Shown piece by piece: positions 53,693-63,284 of a stretch of 64,000 nucleotides of DNA. The position numbers were made by a program, and so were the translations under genes. Below the pieces are notes generated by a model that saw nothing but the letters and a program-made list of their open reading frames with translations, was not told the DNA's origin and did not search any database. The stretch is taken from NCBI GenBank assembly GCA_035944135.1, contig DASZBM010000002.1, positions 372,001-436,000 on the forward strand, given 5' to 3'. Each line of letters begins with the position of its first letter. Position 1 is the first letter of the stretch. Origin of the DNA: Acidobacteriaceae bacterium. GTDB lineage: Bacteria > Acidobacteriota > Terriglobia > Terriglobales > Acidobacteriaceae.

Positions 53693-55732
53693 ATGGCCAC
53701 ACAAGCCAAACGTTGGTCACTTTTCGATGCCGCTATTGTTCGTCGCGCGTTCATCGACGCTCTTGCCAAGCTCAACCCACGCACGATGATGCGAAACCCC
53801 GTAATGTTCGTGGTGGAGGTTGGCAGTGTCCTGACATCGGTGCTGTTGATAAGCGATGCTCTTGCGCGTCGCGGACACTTTGGCTTCAACCTCCAGATCA
53901 CGCTTTGGCTCTGGTTCACTGTGCTCTTCGCAAACTTCGCCGAAGCCATGGCCGAAGGCCGCGGCAAAGCACAGGCTGACGCTTTGCGCCAAGCGAAGTC
54001 GGAGACCACGGCCTACCGTGTCGTTCGAGATGCCATTGAAGAGATTCCGAGTTCGATGCTGCGTTCAGGGGACGTCGTTCGGGTCAGAGCAGGCCAGATG
54101 ATTCCTGGCGACGGCGAGGTGATTGAAGGTGTCGCCTCGGTAGACGAATCCGCGATCACCGGAGAGTCCGCGCCCGTCATTCGTGAAGCCGGCGGTGACC
54201 GCTCGGCTGTCACCGGCGGAACGCGCGTGCTTTCAGATGTGATCGTCATCCGCATTACTTCGAACCCGGGCGAGACCTTTCTGGATCGGATGATCGCGCT
54301 GGTCGAAGGTGCTGAACGCCAGAAGACACCGAACGAGATCGCACTCAACATTCTGCTTGCAGGGTTAACAATCATCTTCCTGCTGGCAGTTGTCACGCTG
54401 CAGCCATTCGCCGTCTACTCCGGTGCTCCCCAAACAATCTTTGTGTTGATCTCGCTTCTCGTCTGCCTGATCCCAACAACGATTGGAGGCTTGCTTTCGG
54501 CCATTGGAATCGCGGGGATGGACCGCCTGGTACAACACAACGTGCTGGCCACGTCGGGCCGGGCAGTTGAGGCGGCCGGCGATGTGAACACGCTTCTGCT
54601 CGATAAGACAGGCACCATCACCCTCGGAAATCGCCAGGCTTCGGATTTTTTGGCAGCGGCTGGGGTTGCAAAAGAGGAGCTGGCCGACGCCGCACAATTC
54701 TCCTCGTTGGCGGATGAGACGCCGGAGGGACGATCCATCGTGATCCTTGCAAAGGAGCAGTACAACCTGCGCGGCAGGGAACTCGCCCAACTCGATGCGA
54801 AGTTCATTCCGTTCTCCGCGACGACGCGTATGAGCGGGATCGAAGTGGACGGCCGCAGTATTCGTAAAGGCTCAGTCGACGCGATCAGAGCTTATCTGGA
54901 AGAGCACGGTTCACAGATGCCGGAGGAAGTTCACCGTACAGTCGAAGAGATCGCACGCAGCGGTGGAACACCCCTGGTGGTGGCCGAGAACGGTCGAGCT
55001 CTCGGTGTCATTCATTTGAAAGACATCGTGAAGGGTGGTATGCGCGAGCGTTTTGACCAACTCCGCGCCATGGGCATTCGCACCGTGATGATCACGGGCG
55101 ATAACCCACTTACGGCCGCGGCGATTGCCTACGAAGCCGGTGTCGACGACTTTCTTGCGGAAGCGAAACCTAAAGACAAGATGGATCTCATCAAGCGAGA
55201 GCAGGCGGACGGCAAGCTGGTAGCGATGACGGGTGACGGCACGAATGACGCGCCCGCGCTCGCTCAGGCAGATGTCGGTGTGGCCATGAATTCCGGTACG
55301 CAGGCGGCCAAAGAAGCCGGCAACATGGTCGACCTCGACTCCAATCCGACCAAGCTCATCGAGATCGTGGCAATCGGGAAGCAATTGCTTATGACACGCG
55401 GGGCGCTCACGACGTTCTCCATCTCGAACGACGTCGCGAAATACTTTGCCATCATTCCGGCAATGTTCGCTGGAGTTTTTCCGGTGCTCAACGCGTTGAA
55501 CGTGATGCATCTTCACAACGCTCAATCCGCGGTTCTATCCGCTGTGATCTTCAATGCGCTAATCATTGTCGCGCTCATTCCGCTCGCTCTGAGAGGCGTC
55601 GCTTATCGACCCATGTCCGCCGCTGCCATGCTTCGTCGCAACTTGCTCGTGTATGGTTTCGGCGGCATCATCGTGCCGTTCATCGGAATCAAGGCCATCG
55701 ACATGCTGATTACGGCGCTGCATCTTGCCTGA
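53693..55732 (+). CDS. kdpB: K+-transporting ATPase subunit KdpB
   Basis: P-type ATPase subunit that powers uptake. The 679-residue protein has the actuator motif TGES ([10 protein letters not shown]), the phosphorylation motif DKTGTIT, the nucleotide domain ([11 protein letters not shown]) and the hinge [16 protein letters not shown] precedes the ATG. Confidence 0.97.
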   Translation: MATQAKRWSLFDAAIVRRAFIDALAKLNPRTMMRNPVMFVVEVGSVLTSVLLISDALARRGHFGFNLQITLWLWFTVLFANFAEAMAEGRGKAQADALRQAKSETTAYRVVRDAIEEIPSSMLRSGDVVRVRAGQMIPGDGEVIEGVASVDESAITGESAPVIREAGGDRSAVTGGTRVLSDVIVIRITSNPGETFLDRMIALVEGAERQKTPNEIALNILLAGLTIIFLLAVVTLQPFAVYSGAPQTIFVLISLLVCLIPTTIGGLLSAIGIAGMDRLVQHNVLATSGRAVEAAGDVNTLLLDKTGTITLGNRQASDFLAAAGVAKEELADAAQFSSLADETPEGRSIVILAKEQYNLRGRELAQLDAKFIPFSATTRMSGIEVDGRSIRKGSVDAIRAYLEEHGSQMPEEVHRTVEEIARSGGTPLVVAENGRALGVIHLKDIVKGGMRERFDQLRAMGIRTVMITGDNPLTAAAIAYEAGVDDFLAEAKPKDKMDLIKREQADGKLVAMTGDGTNDAPALAQADVGVAMNSGTQAAKEAGNMVDLDSNPTKLIEIVAIGKQLLMTRGALTTFSISNDVAKYFAIIPAMFAGVFPVLNALNVMHLHNAQSAVLSAVIFNALIIVALIPLALRGVAYRPMSAAAMLRRNLLVYGFGGIIVPFIGIKAIDMLITALHLA

Positions 55733-55741
55733 GGGGAACTC

Positions 55742-56296
55742 ATGAAGACCTACATCAAGACCGCTTGTCTCTACACGCTTGTCACCGCGGTTGTTCTCGG
55801 CCTGGTTTATCCGTTTTTGATCACAGGCCTTGCGCAGGTCATTTTCCACGCGAACGCGAATGGACAGCTCATCGTTCAGAATGGAGACGTGGTCGGCTCC
55901 GATCTGATTGGACAGCCCTTCACAGGGCCGCGGTATTTCCATAGCCGTCCATCGGCGGCTGGCACAGGCTACGACGCGTCCTCATCGTCTGGATCAAACC
56001 TGGCGCCGACAAATAAAGCGCTCATCGACCGCGTCCAGGCGAGCGTTAAACAGGAGGACAACGGAGCCCCCGTGCCCATCGATCTGGTTACCGCATCCGC
56101 ATCTGGTCTTGATCCTGATATCACGCCCGCCGCGGCGCTTTACCAGGTCCAGCGCGTCGCACGCGAGCGCGGGAAATCCGAGGAAGCGATCCGCCAACTA
56201 GTAATGGAGCATGTAGTCCCAAGACAGTTCGGCCTCCTGGGAGAACCTGTGGTGAATGTGCTGGATCTCAATCGCGCTCTCGACTCCATGCGCTAG
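55742..56296 (+). CDS. kdpC: K+-transporting ATPase subunit KdpC
   Basis: Subunit that increases nucleotide affinity and stabilises the pump. The 184-residue protein has one N-terminal membrane helix (CLYTLVTAVVLGLVYPFLI) and the periplasmic core GPRYFHSRPSA, then GSNLAPTN and DLVTASASGLDPDI. A GAGGGGA ribosome site precedes the ATG. Confidence 0.96.
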   Translation: MKTYIKTACLYTLVTAVVLGLVYPFLITGLAQVIFHANANGQLIVQNGDVVGSDLIGQPFTGPRYFHSRPSAAGTGYDASSSSGSNLAPTNKALIDRVQASVKQEDNGAPVPIDLVTASASGLDPDITPAAALYQVQRVARERGKSEEAIRQLVMEHVVPRQFGLLGEPVVNVLDLNRALDSMR

Positions 56297-56362
56297 CGCA
56301 GCAGCACCCCTTCGATTCCGACAACCTGAAACTTCGACAATGAGGCGACAACGCCGGTAGCT

Positions 56363-56368
56363 TATAAT
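56363..56368 (+). promoter_or_regulatory. -10 box of tRNA-Gly
   Basis: TATAAT, 11 bases before the mature 5' end of the tRNA. No clear -35 box. Confidence 0.5.
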
Positions 56369-56379
56369 CAGTGCACTGA

Positions 56380-56454
56380 GCGGGAGTAGTTCAGTGGCAG
56401 AACGTCAGCTTCCCAAGCTGAATGTCGCCGGTTCGATCCCGGTCTCCCGCTCCA
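56380..56454 (+). tRNA. tRNA-Gly (anticodon CCC)
   Basis: Cloverleaf of 75 bases with acceptor GCGGGAG/CTCCCGC, anticodon stem TCAGC/GCTGA with loop TTCCCAA, T arm GCCGG-TTCGATC-CCGGT, and encoded CCA. It reads GGG. Confidence 0.96.
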
Positions 56455-56602
56455 ATGCTTCCGCCCGGCGATTCATCGAAATCCTCAAGCTATCTAGTTG
56501 ATTTGGTTGCCTCTGCGGGTATGCATCTAACGCGCGCCCGATCCCCCATTCATCGTATTGTCGTCAGCCCAGTGATCACTAGAGTGGAACTGGGAATACC
56601 TT

Positions 56603-57307
56603 ATGAGATCGATAAATGCGGCCGTTTTGCTGGCTGGCATCGCGATAGCGGCCGGCGCACACGGGGATGAGATCGTTTCCGGAAGCGTCAGTAATCAGAA
56701 CCTGAATAGCAGTGTCTGCTCATCGAGCTCGTCGAGCTCAACGTCTATCTCGCTCGCCTGCGTCTCGCCAAGCGTAACGGGTGGCCAGGCTCAGCTGAAT
56801 GCATCGGTGACTCCGCTGACTGCGTCGATGCAGGTGAATCTCTCCTCGTACCAGAACCCCGCGCAACCCGGTATGTCGACGATAGCCGAGGCGAACCTCT
56901 CGTTCACGATTGACGGAACTTATGTGCTGACTGGCGGTACGGGGAACGGCACGGTGATCTGGACCGCTGATTCCTATAGATACGGCGAGGGCGGCGGGGG
57001 AGTGTTCGGGCCTTGCAGTATCACCATCGCCGGTGTGACCGAGACCTGTGATCTGAATGCTGGTGTCCCGCTGACCGGGACATTTATCGTGCCCTACAAC
57101 ACGCCGGTGTCACTGCTGTTCAACGCCTCATACTCTGCGGGATCGATTGATTTCGACGATGTTTACAGCGGGATGAACTTCAATATCGATCCGATGACCC
57201 CCACGGACATTCCGAAGACCTCCGAGCCCGCGACGTGGATGTTATTCAGCCTCGCAGCAGCGATGATCTTGTTCCTCTATCGAAGACAGGTGCGGGCCTC
57301 GCGCTAA
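56603..57307 (+). CDS. Exported protein with PEP-CTERM-like sorting tail
   Basis: A 234-residue secreted protein. The N-terminal signal (AAVLLAGIAIAAGAHG) is followed by a Ser-rich patch, SSSSSSSTS, and a beta-rich domain with Gly-rich turns. The end reads SEPATWMLFSLAAAMILFLYRRQVRASR-like: an S-E-P-A-T motif, one hydrophobic helix and a basic tail, as in PEP-CTERM proteins processed by exosortase. The first residue of the motif is Ser, not Pro. No exosortase is in the window. It converges with the next gene by four bases. Confidence 0.82.
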   Translation: MRSINAAVLLAGIAIAAGAHGDEIVSGSVSNQNLNSSVCSSSSSSSTSISLACVSPSVTGGQAQLNASVTPLTASMQVNLSSYQNPAQPGMSTIAEANLSFTIDGTYVLTGGTGNGTVIWTADSYRYGEGGGGVFGPCSITIAGVTETCDLNAGVPLTGTFIVPYNTPVSLLFNASYSAGSIDFDDVYSGMNFNIDPMTPTDIPKTSEPATWMLFSLAAAMILFLYRRQVRASR

Positions 57308-58221
57308 CTGGTCGAATTGCCGATCGAAAGCGGCAGCTTCAGGACCATCGTTGAACCTTTGCCTGGACCTTCACTCAGAGCGCGCACATCGCCTCCGTGT
57401 TGGCGCACGATCGTTCGAACGAGGAAGAGCCCGAGTCCTGTGCCTTTAATCTTCACGCGATCATTCGATGCCGCTCGATAGAAGCGTTTGAAGATGCGGC
57501 GCAAATCATGCGCCGGGATGCCGAGGCCGCTGTCGGTGATCGTGAGCACCGCCCAAGTATAGTGCTCGATCATAAGCCGGCATCGGACGTGCACGCCCTG
57601 CGGTGAGTACTTCACGGCATTATCCAGAAGATTCAGAACCGCTGTACGCAGGTCCTCCGGATTGGCTTGAACGAACAGCTTCACATTGCCGGGGACATCG
57701 TCCATCTGAATTGCCTCAGCGGGAAGATGATGCCGCGTGAGCGTAATCCCGATGCATTCCGCAACCAGCGTCTTCAGCTCGATTCGACTGCGTTGTTGCA
57801 CGCGCTCGCGCTGGCCAAGTTCGCCGGCTTTCAGCACCTGCTCCACAGTGGCGAGAAGACGGTCGGTATCTGAGCGCATGGTGGTGTAGAAGCGCTGGCG
57901 CTGCGAGTCATCGCCGGGATGACGTTGTAACGTGTCCAGATATAGACGGATGCTCGCGATGGGAGTTTTCAGCTCGTGAGTCACGGCATTGAGGAACGAA
58001 TCCTGGCGCTCGTTGCGGCGGATCTCGCGAACCAGAAAGACTGTGTTGAGAACCACTCCGGCGATAAGGATCGCGAAGAGAAACACGCCAAGTACGTCAA
58101 GGGCAATGCGGCGCCCGTTGATGTGCACCCACGTAACGTTCAACGCTATGGCCAGAGCCGTGAGGCAAACACCCAGCGTGATGAAGAAAGCGATGGCTCC
58201 GCGGCGGCGTGTGAGGTTCAT
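57304..58221 (-). CDS. Sensor histidine kinase (orphan)
   Basis: A 305-residue two-helix membrane kinase. Helices at about 10-28 and 41-63, then HisKA with SFLNAVTHELKTP, and HATPase with LLDNAVKYS, DSGLGIP and GTGLGL. No HAMP domain and very little periplasmic loop (about 12 residues), so it likely senses membrane or internal signals. No response regulator is adjacent. A TATACT box lies 11 bases before the ATG. Confidence 0.88.
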   Translation of the reverse strand: MNLTRRRGAIAFFITLGVCLTALAIALNVTWVHINGRRIALDVLGVFLFAILIAGVVLNTVFLVREIRRNERQDSFLNAVTHELKTPIASIRLYLDTLQRHPGDDSQRQRFYTTMRSDTDRLLATVEQVLKAGELGQRERVQQRSRIELKTLVAECIGITLTRHHLPAEAIQMDDVPGNVKLFVQANPEDLRTAVLNLLDNAVKYSPQGVHVRCRLMIEHYTWAVLTITDSGLGIPAHDLRRIFKRFYRAASNDRVKIKGTGLGLFLVRTIVRQHGGDVRALSEGPGKGSTMVLKLPLSIGNSTS

Positions 58222-58270
58222 CCTTGCTCAGGAGTATACGGGCAGGCGCTTCCACGGGGGACTGAAGATG

Positions 58271-58298
58271 AAGAAGGCCGCCCGGGGGCGGCCTTCTT
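58271..58298 (-). terminator. Terminator of the desaturase gene
   Basis: Perfect 12-base stem AAGAAGGCCGCC/GGCGGCCTTCTT with a four-base loop, just after the desaturase stop on the minus strand. Confidence 0.75.
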
Positions 58299-58311
58299 GA
58301 AACTGATCGGT

Positions 58312-59331
58312 CTATGCACCAGCCGGTCGCGGATTGTTCGGATCGAACTTCGCGATCTGCACTCTCTTTGCGAGACCGAGCTTCTCCATGACCCAGATGC
58401 CGTAGTAGTTCACGTCGAACTCGTACCACGCGAGTCCGTGCCGTGCGCTGACGGGGTGGGCGTGATGATTGTTGTGCCAGCCTTCGCCGCCGGTGAGAAG
58501 CGCGACCCACCAGCTATTGCGCGAGTCATCGCGCGTTTCGAAGCGGCGCGATCCGAACATGTGCGTGGCGGAGTTGACGAGCCACGTGGCATGCAGGCCG
58601 AGGGTTGTGCGAAGGAACGTGCCCCATAGCAACATGCTGAAGGCGCCGATAAGGCGGTGGCCGGGGGAGAGTGCGGCGCCGAGCGCAACTTGCAGAATGC
58701 CCGCGATCGTCAGGGGAAGCCAGTGATACTTCGACAGCCATACCTGGACGCGGTCACGCGTGAGGTCGGGAGCATATCGGCCGAGCAATGCGGTCTCGGA
58801 ATGCAGTGCGCGCCCGGAAAGAATCCAGCCCGCGTGTGCCCACCACGTGCCCTCGTTCGGGGTATGAGGATCGCCTTCGTGATCAGAGTTCTGGTGGTGG
58901 ACGCGGTGCGTCGCGACCCAGAAGATTGGTCCACCCTCGAGCGCCATGGTGCCGCAAGCGGTGAGGAAGTACTCGAGCCAGCGCGGAACCTTGTATCCGC
59001 GATGCGTCAGCAGGCGATGATAGGCCATGCCGATGCCAACGTTAATGGCGAAGAAGTACATGACCGCGGCGACGATGAGGTTCTTCCAGGAGAAAAAGAA
59101 CAGCGCGGCGATCGCGCCAACGTGGAACGCCCCCATGAAGAGGCTGGTGATCCAGTTGATGCGGCCTTGCTGATAGGTGCGCCCCATCCGCAAATCCTGC
59201 TTCAGGCGCTGGCTGGTCTCACGTACCGATGCGAACCGGTCGGCTTCGCTGGAAAGGGGAGGAAATTCGAGGACGGAAGCCGAGGTAGGGGAGATCGTTT
59301 GCTCGCGCTCTTGTGTTGCCGTTGTAATCAA
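58312..59331 (-). CDS. Acyl-CoA / fatty-acid desaturase (delta-9 type)
   Basis: Membrane di-iron enzyme that adds a cis double bond to acyl chains. The 339-residue protein has the three histidine boxes, HRLLTH, HRVHHQ and HNNHH, and four helices in the usual positions. The start is TTG with a weak AAGG upstream. The family adjusts membrane fluidity. No regulator is adjacent. Confidence 0.92.
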   Translation of the reverse strand: MITTATQEREQTISPTSASVLEFPPLSSEADRFASVRETSQRLKQDLRMGRTYQQGRINWITSLFMGAFHVGAIAALFFFSWKNLIVAAVMYFFAINVGIGMAYHRLLTHRGYKVPRWLEYFLTACGTMALEGGPIFWVATHRVHHQNSDHEGDPHTPNEGTWWAHAGWILSGRALHSETALLGRYAPDLTRDRVQVWLSKYHWLPLTIAGILQVALGAALSPGHRLIGAFSMLLWGTFLRTTLGLHATWLVNSATHMFGSRRFETRDDSRNSWWVALLTGGEGWHNNHHAHPVSARHGLAWYEFDVNYYGIWVMEKLGLAKRVQIAKFDPNNPRPAGA

Positions 59332-59403
59332 TGCCGTAGCCCTTCTTGAACTTCTTTATTGACCATACATGTCGGGTGAAGAAGCTTGTGTAAGACTTTT
59401 GTA

Positions 59404-62310
59404 ATGCCGATCTTCCGACGTAACACACTCGTTGCAGAAGTGCCTCAACTGGTCATTCTGGGCTGCTTTGCGGTTATGGCTGCCCCGAGCCTGTGCCACG
59501 CACAGCAGACTTCGGCCGATCGGATTGATCTGCCGACGAGCAAGCAATTGTTTGTACCAGCGCCCGGCGATCCGCGCCGCGTCAACAGCCTGCCAATCTC
59601 GCTTGCGGTGTCGCCCGATGGCAAGTGGGTGGTGTCGCTCAATGCCGGCTACGGGACTGTGGAGTCCGATTACATGCAATCACTCTCCGTGCTGAACACC
59701 AGTACCGGCGACGTGCAGGATGTGCCCGACGAGCGTGTGTCACTGCATGCCTTGCAGACATTCTTCTCCGGACTCGCGTTCAGCGGCGACGGAACGCATG
59801 TCTATGCGAGCCTTGCATCCTCAACCAATCCGGAACCAGGCGCTCTGCACGCCACCGGCAATGGTGTGGCCGTATTCAGCTTCGCAGCGGGTGTTCTCAA
59901 GCCGGAGCGCCTGTTGAAGTTGCCCCTTGTGCCACTTGCCGCCGGCAAGACGACCGCGTTGCTTGCGGCCGGTGGCGGCCGAAAAGGCATTCCATTCCCG
60001 GCCGCAATCGCGGTAATTCCCGGCGCGCACGAGCGGCTGCTCGTTGCCGAGAACCTTTCCGATAGCGTGGTCGTGCTTGATGCACGCACCGGAGCGATAG
60101 AGCACACCTTCGATCTCAGCTCCGGTTCCTACGTTCCGTCCACTTATCCGATCGCTGTTGCGGTAAGCAGTGATGGCAAGCGTGCCTTCGTCGCGCTGTG
60201 GAACGCCAGCGAGGTCGACGAGCTTGATCTGGAACGCGGAACGGTCGTTCGTCGAATCGACTTGATGAAGGCGCACTCGCCCACAGCTCCGGGATCGCAT
60301 CCGTGCGCTCTTCTGCTCGATGAGCGAGCCGGCATGTTGTACGTTGCGCTAGCGAACCGTGACGCGGTGGCAGCCGTTCGCGTCAGTGATCGGCATCATC
60401 ATCCCGAGCTGTCGATTGCCGGCTACTTCGATACCCGCCTGCCGGGGCAGAGTTACTTCGGCGCTGAGCCGGATGCTCTTGCAGAAAACGCCGACGGAAC
60501 GCGGCTGTATGCCGCAAACCTGGGCTCTGACGCCGTTGCGGTCATCGACCCCCGTCACCCGAAGCCGATCGACAACCAACGCGGCATGGCTCAGCCGCTC
60601 GGATTTGTTCCGACAGAGTTGATGCCGACTGCACTTGTATTTTCCGGCGGCACGCTCTACGTTGCGACCGACAAAGGCAAGGGAACAGGCCCAAACAACA
60701 TGGCTCAAGCGGCCGCCGCGCATCCGGGGACTGCGAGATCACCGCAAGGCAGCTTCACGTATGCACCCACACTGATCCATGGCTCGCTCGCATCGTTGTC
60801 GGATCAGGCAATCGAATCCAATCTGAAGGCGTCCACCGAAACGGTGCTCGACAGCAATCGCATGCGAGCGGCGCAAGAGACCATCACATTCGCAGGCGGC
60901 GGCAGTCCGATCAAGCACGTGATCTACATCATCAAGGAGAACCGCACCTACGATCAGATCCTCGGCGATCTCCAGAAGGACGGCCGCCCTGTCGGTAACG
61001 GCGATCCGAAGCTGACGATGTATGGACAGACAATTACGCCAAATCAGCACAAGCTGGCCTTGCAATTCGGTGTGCTCGATAACTTCTTCGACTCCGGCGA
61101 AGTCTCCGGCGAAGGTCACGTGTGGTCGACTGCCGCGATCGGCACCGATTACCTCGAGAAGACATGGCAGATCAACTATCGCGGAAGAGAGCGCACCTAC
61201 GACTACGAAGGCATGGTCGCGGATGGATATCCGCTGCTGCAGCACATTCCTGACGTGAATGAGCCGGCCACCAGCTACATCTGGAGCAACTTCGCCTCCC
61301 ACGGCAAGTCCGTCTATCACTTCGCGGAATATGTTTCGTCGATATTCTGCGGAGACCGCAAAGCAGTGGAGCGGGCTCGCGAGATTCGTTCGCAGGACCC
61401 CAAGCAGGGCGCTGCATCAGGCGGAGAGACGCTCTGTCCCTCGCCCAGCATTAAGCCAGGCGAACCGTTGCCCGCAGAATGGGGCGGCGGAAAAAATCTA
61501 TGGCCGTGGGCAATACCGCGCCTTGCCGCGGACATTGCCACGAAGCCGGAGCTCGTGGGTCATTACGCGCCGGAATCGCCTGACTTCAACCTGCGCATTC
61601 CGGATCAGATCCGCGTCGCAGTCTTCCTTCGCCATCTTGAGCAATGGAAAAAGGACCGTGCAGCAGGGCATGACACGATGCCGGATTATATTCTGCTGCG
61701 GTTGCCCGACGATCACACTGGCGGCACAACTCCCGGCGGACCTACACCGCGCTCTTCTGTTGCGGATAACGATCTCGCGGTCGGCATCGCAGTCGATGCG
61801 ATCTCGCACTCAGCTTATTGGGACGACACGGCGTTTTTCATCCTCGAAGATGACGCCCAGAACGGTGCCGACCACGTGGACGCCCACCGTTCCACGGCAT
61901 TGGTCATCAGCAAATACGCTCCGCATCCGAAGCCCGGCGACCCCGCCGTCGTTGACAGCCGCTTTTATTCGACGGTGAGCATCATTCGCACCATGGAGAC
62001 TCTTCTGGGTGTCCCCCCGATGAATAACAACGACGCCTTTGCGTCTCTCATCTCAACGCTCTTCATGGGGCCAGGCGATCAGCCGCCATTCGACGCTGAC
62101 TACTCAAACCGTGACAACGGCCTTATCTACACGGCCAACAAGTCGAACGCCGTTGGCGCAGCTGCGTCCATGAAGATGGACTTCACGCATGCGGACCGCG
62201 CACCGGCGGACAAGCTGAATCTGATTCTCTGGCAGGATGCAAAAGGCGCGCAGCCGCCGCCCGCGATGCTGCTCGAGAAGCATCCGAAGCACAAGGATGA
62301 TGATGATTAG
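59404..62310 (+). CDS. Secreted beta-propeller / phosphoesterase fusion protein
   Basis: Start taken at ATG 59404; an upstream TTG frame exists. The 968-residue protein has a signal peptide ending LCHAQ, then a YVTN/YncE-type beta-propeller (residues about 45-450: SLAVSPDGKWVVSLNAGYG; AVSSDGKRAFVALWNASEVDEL). The C-terminal part is a phosphoesterase (acid phosphatase / phospholipase C-like) with HVIYIIKENRTYDQI, GEGHVWSTAAIGTDY and FILEDDAQNGADHVDAHR. The last 30 residues are basic and acidic. Likely periplasmic; substrate unknown. Convergent with the IclR gene, overlapping by four bases. Confidence 0.88.
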   Translation: MPIFRRNTLVAEVPQLVILGCFAVMAAPSLCHAQQTSADRIDLPTSKQLFVPAPGDPRRVNSLPISLAVSPDGKWVVSLNAGYGTVESDYMQSLSVLNTSTGDVQDVPDERVSLHALQTFFSGLAFSGDGTHVYASLASSTNPEPGALHATGNGVAVFSFAAGVLKPERLLKLPLVPLAAGKTTALLAAGGGRKGIPFPAAIAVIPGAHERLLVAENLSDSVVVLDARTGAIEHTFDLSSGSYVPSTYPIAVAVSSDGKRAFVALWNASEVDELDLERGTVVRRIDLMKAHSPTAPGSHPCALLLDERAGMLYVALANRDAVAAVRVSDRHHHPELSIAGYFDTRLPGQSYFGAEPDALAENADGTRLYAANLGSDAVAVIDPRHPKPIDNQRGMAQPLGFVPTELMPTALVFSGGTLYVATDKGKGTGPNNMAQAAAAHPGTARSPQGSFTYAPTLIHGSLASLSDQAIESNLKASTETVLDSNRMRAAQETITFAGGGSPIKHVIYIIKENRTYDQILGDLQKDGRPVGNGDPKLTMYGQTITPNQHKLALQFGVLDNFFDSGEVSGEGHVWSTAAIGTDYLEKTWQINYRGRERTYDYEGMVADGYPLLQHIPDVNEPATSYIWSNFASHGKSVYHFAEYVSSIFCGDRKAVERAREIRSQDPKQGAASGGETLCPSPSIKPGEPLPAEWGGGKNLWPWAIPRLAADIATKPELVGHYAPESPDFNLRIPDQIRVAVFLRHLEQWKKDRAAGHDTMPDYILLRLPDDHTGGTTPGGPTPRSSVADNDLAVGIAVDAISHSAYWDDTAFFILEDDAQNGADHVDAHRSTALVISKYAPHPKPGDPAVVDSRFYSTVSIIRTMETLLGVPPMNNNDAFASLISTLFMGPGDQPPFDADYSNRDNGLIYTANKSNAVGAAASMKMDFTHADRAPADKLNLILWQDAKGAQPPPAMLLEKHPKHKDDDD

Positions 62311-63161
62311 CGTAGAAAGACGCTGAGTTCGGCTGCCGCTGCGCGTAGATGCGGAAGAAACCGCGTCTGCATCTCGAGCATCGGCATGCGCGGCGCATGT
62401 CCGCTCAGGTTCACGCACGCCACGACGCGGCCGTTTGGCGCCTGCACCGGAACGGCCAGCGAGCGCAGTCCGACCTCGTACTCCTGATCGCACAGGCCAT
62501 AGCCATTTCGGCGAACATTGCGCAGGGCCAGTCGCAGCTTATCCACGGATGTAATCGTCTTGGGCGTGTACTGCACCATCTGCACGCGCGCCAGATACTG
62601 CTCCAGCTGATCCTGCGGCAGATATGCGAGCAACACGCGCCCCATGCTTGTGCAGAAGGCCGGCAGCCTCGAGCCAATATGCAGATCTACCGACATAACG
62701 CGGGTAACCGTAGTCCGCGCAATATAGACAATGTCATCGCCGTCCAGCGTCGCCACCGAGAAGCTCTCGCCGAGCTGTGCGGACATCCGCTCCAGGATTG
62801 GCTGTGCAGCATTCGCCAGTGTGCTTGTGGCGGTGTAGGTGTTTGCGAGCGTCAGCATCTTAGGCCGCAGCGAATAGCGCTGCGCCTCGTCCGCGCCAGC
62901 GAAGCCCAACTTGCACAGTGTGTAAAGACAACGGCGGACGGCTGCGCGTGACAGGCCCGTGCGCAGACTCAACTGCGAGATCGTCATCTGCGGCATCTGC
63001 GGCGTGAACGCCTGGATTACTACGAGGCCGCGCGCGAGCGAAGCCATGAAATTCGGATCACCCGCATAGACCTCAAGCGCAGCGGCGGGCGTAACCTTCG
63101 GCTTCGGCGTGAGAGTCGCTGCAGTGGAAGGAGCAGGGGCGGAGAGCGTAGCAGTATTCAT
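62307..63161 (-). CDS. IclR-family transcriptional regulator
   Basis: A 284-residue regulator. The first 40 residues are Ala/Thr/Pro-rich. The winged helix-turn-helix follows (about 50-105: MTISQLSLRTGLSRAAVRRCLYTL), then the IclR effector domain (about 115-284, with PAFCTSMGRVLLAYL and VCDQEYEVGL-like DQEYEVGLRSLAVPV). PcaR/PobR-type members control aromatic-acid catabolism, but no such genes are present here. No operator was identified. Confidence 0.92.
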   Translation of the reverse strand: MNTATLSAPAPSTAATLTPKPKVTPAAALEVYAGDPNFMASLARGLVVIQAFTPQMPQMTISQLSLRTGLSRAAVRRCLYTLCKLGFAGADEAQRYSLRPKMLTLANTYTATSTLANAAQPILERMSAQLGESFSVATLDGDDIVYIARTTVTRVMSVDLHIGSRLPAFCTSMGRVLLAYLPQDQLEQYLARVQMVQYTPKTITSVDKLRLALRNVRRNGYGLCDQEYEVGLRSLAVPVQAPNGRVVACVNLSGHAPRMPMLEMQTRFLPHLRAAAAELSVFLR

Positions 63162-63231
63162 AGGCTTTCAATCGGGGCGGAACGATAGCCGTCCTATCTC
63201 AACGATAAACGCACACCGCCATGACTGCAAG

Positions 63232-63265
63232 AGAATGGGGCAGATCGCGGGATCTGCCCCATTCT
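63232..63265 (-). terminator. Strong hairpin at the end of pgi
   Basis: Perfect 15-base stem AGAATGGGGCAGATC/GATCTGCCCCATTCT around GCGG, 19 bases after the pgi stop on the minus strand. No clear T-run follows on that strand, so it may instead be a repeat. Confidence 0.55.
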
Positions 63266-63284
63266 GCCTGCCTGTTTTTCGCGT

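Noticed and set aside
46515-56454. Genomic island between the two tRNA genes
   Set aside because: No integrase, no repeat of a tRNA 3' end at the other side, and Kdp genes are ordinary chromosomal genes.
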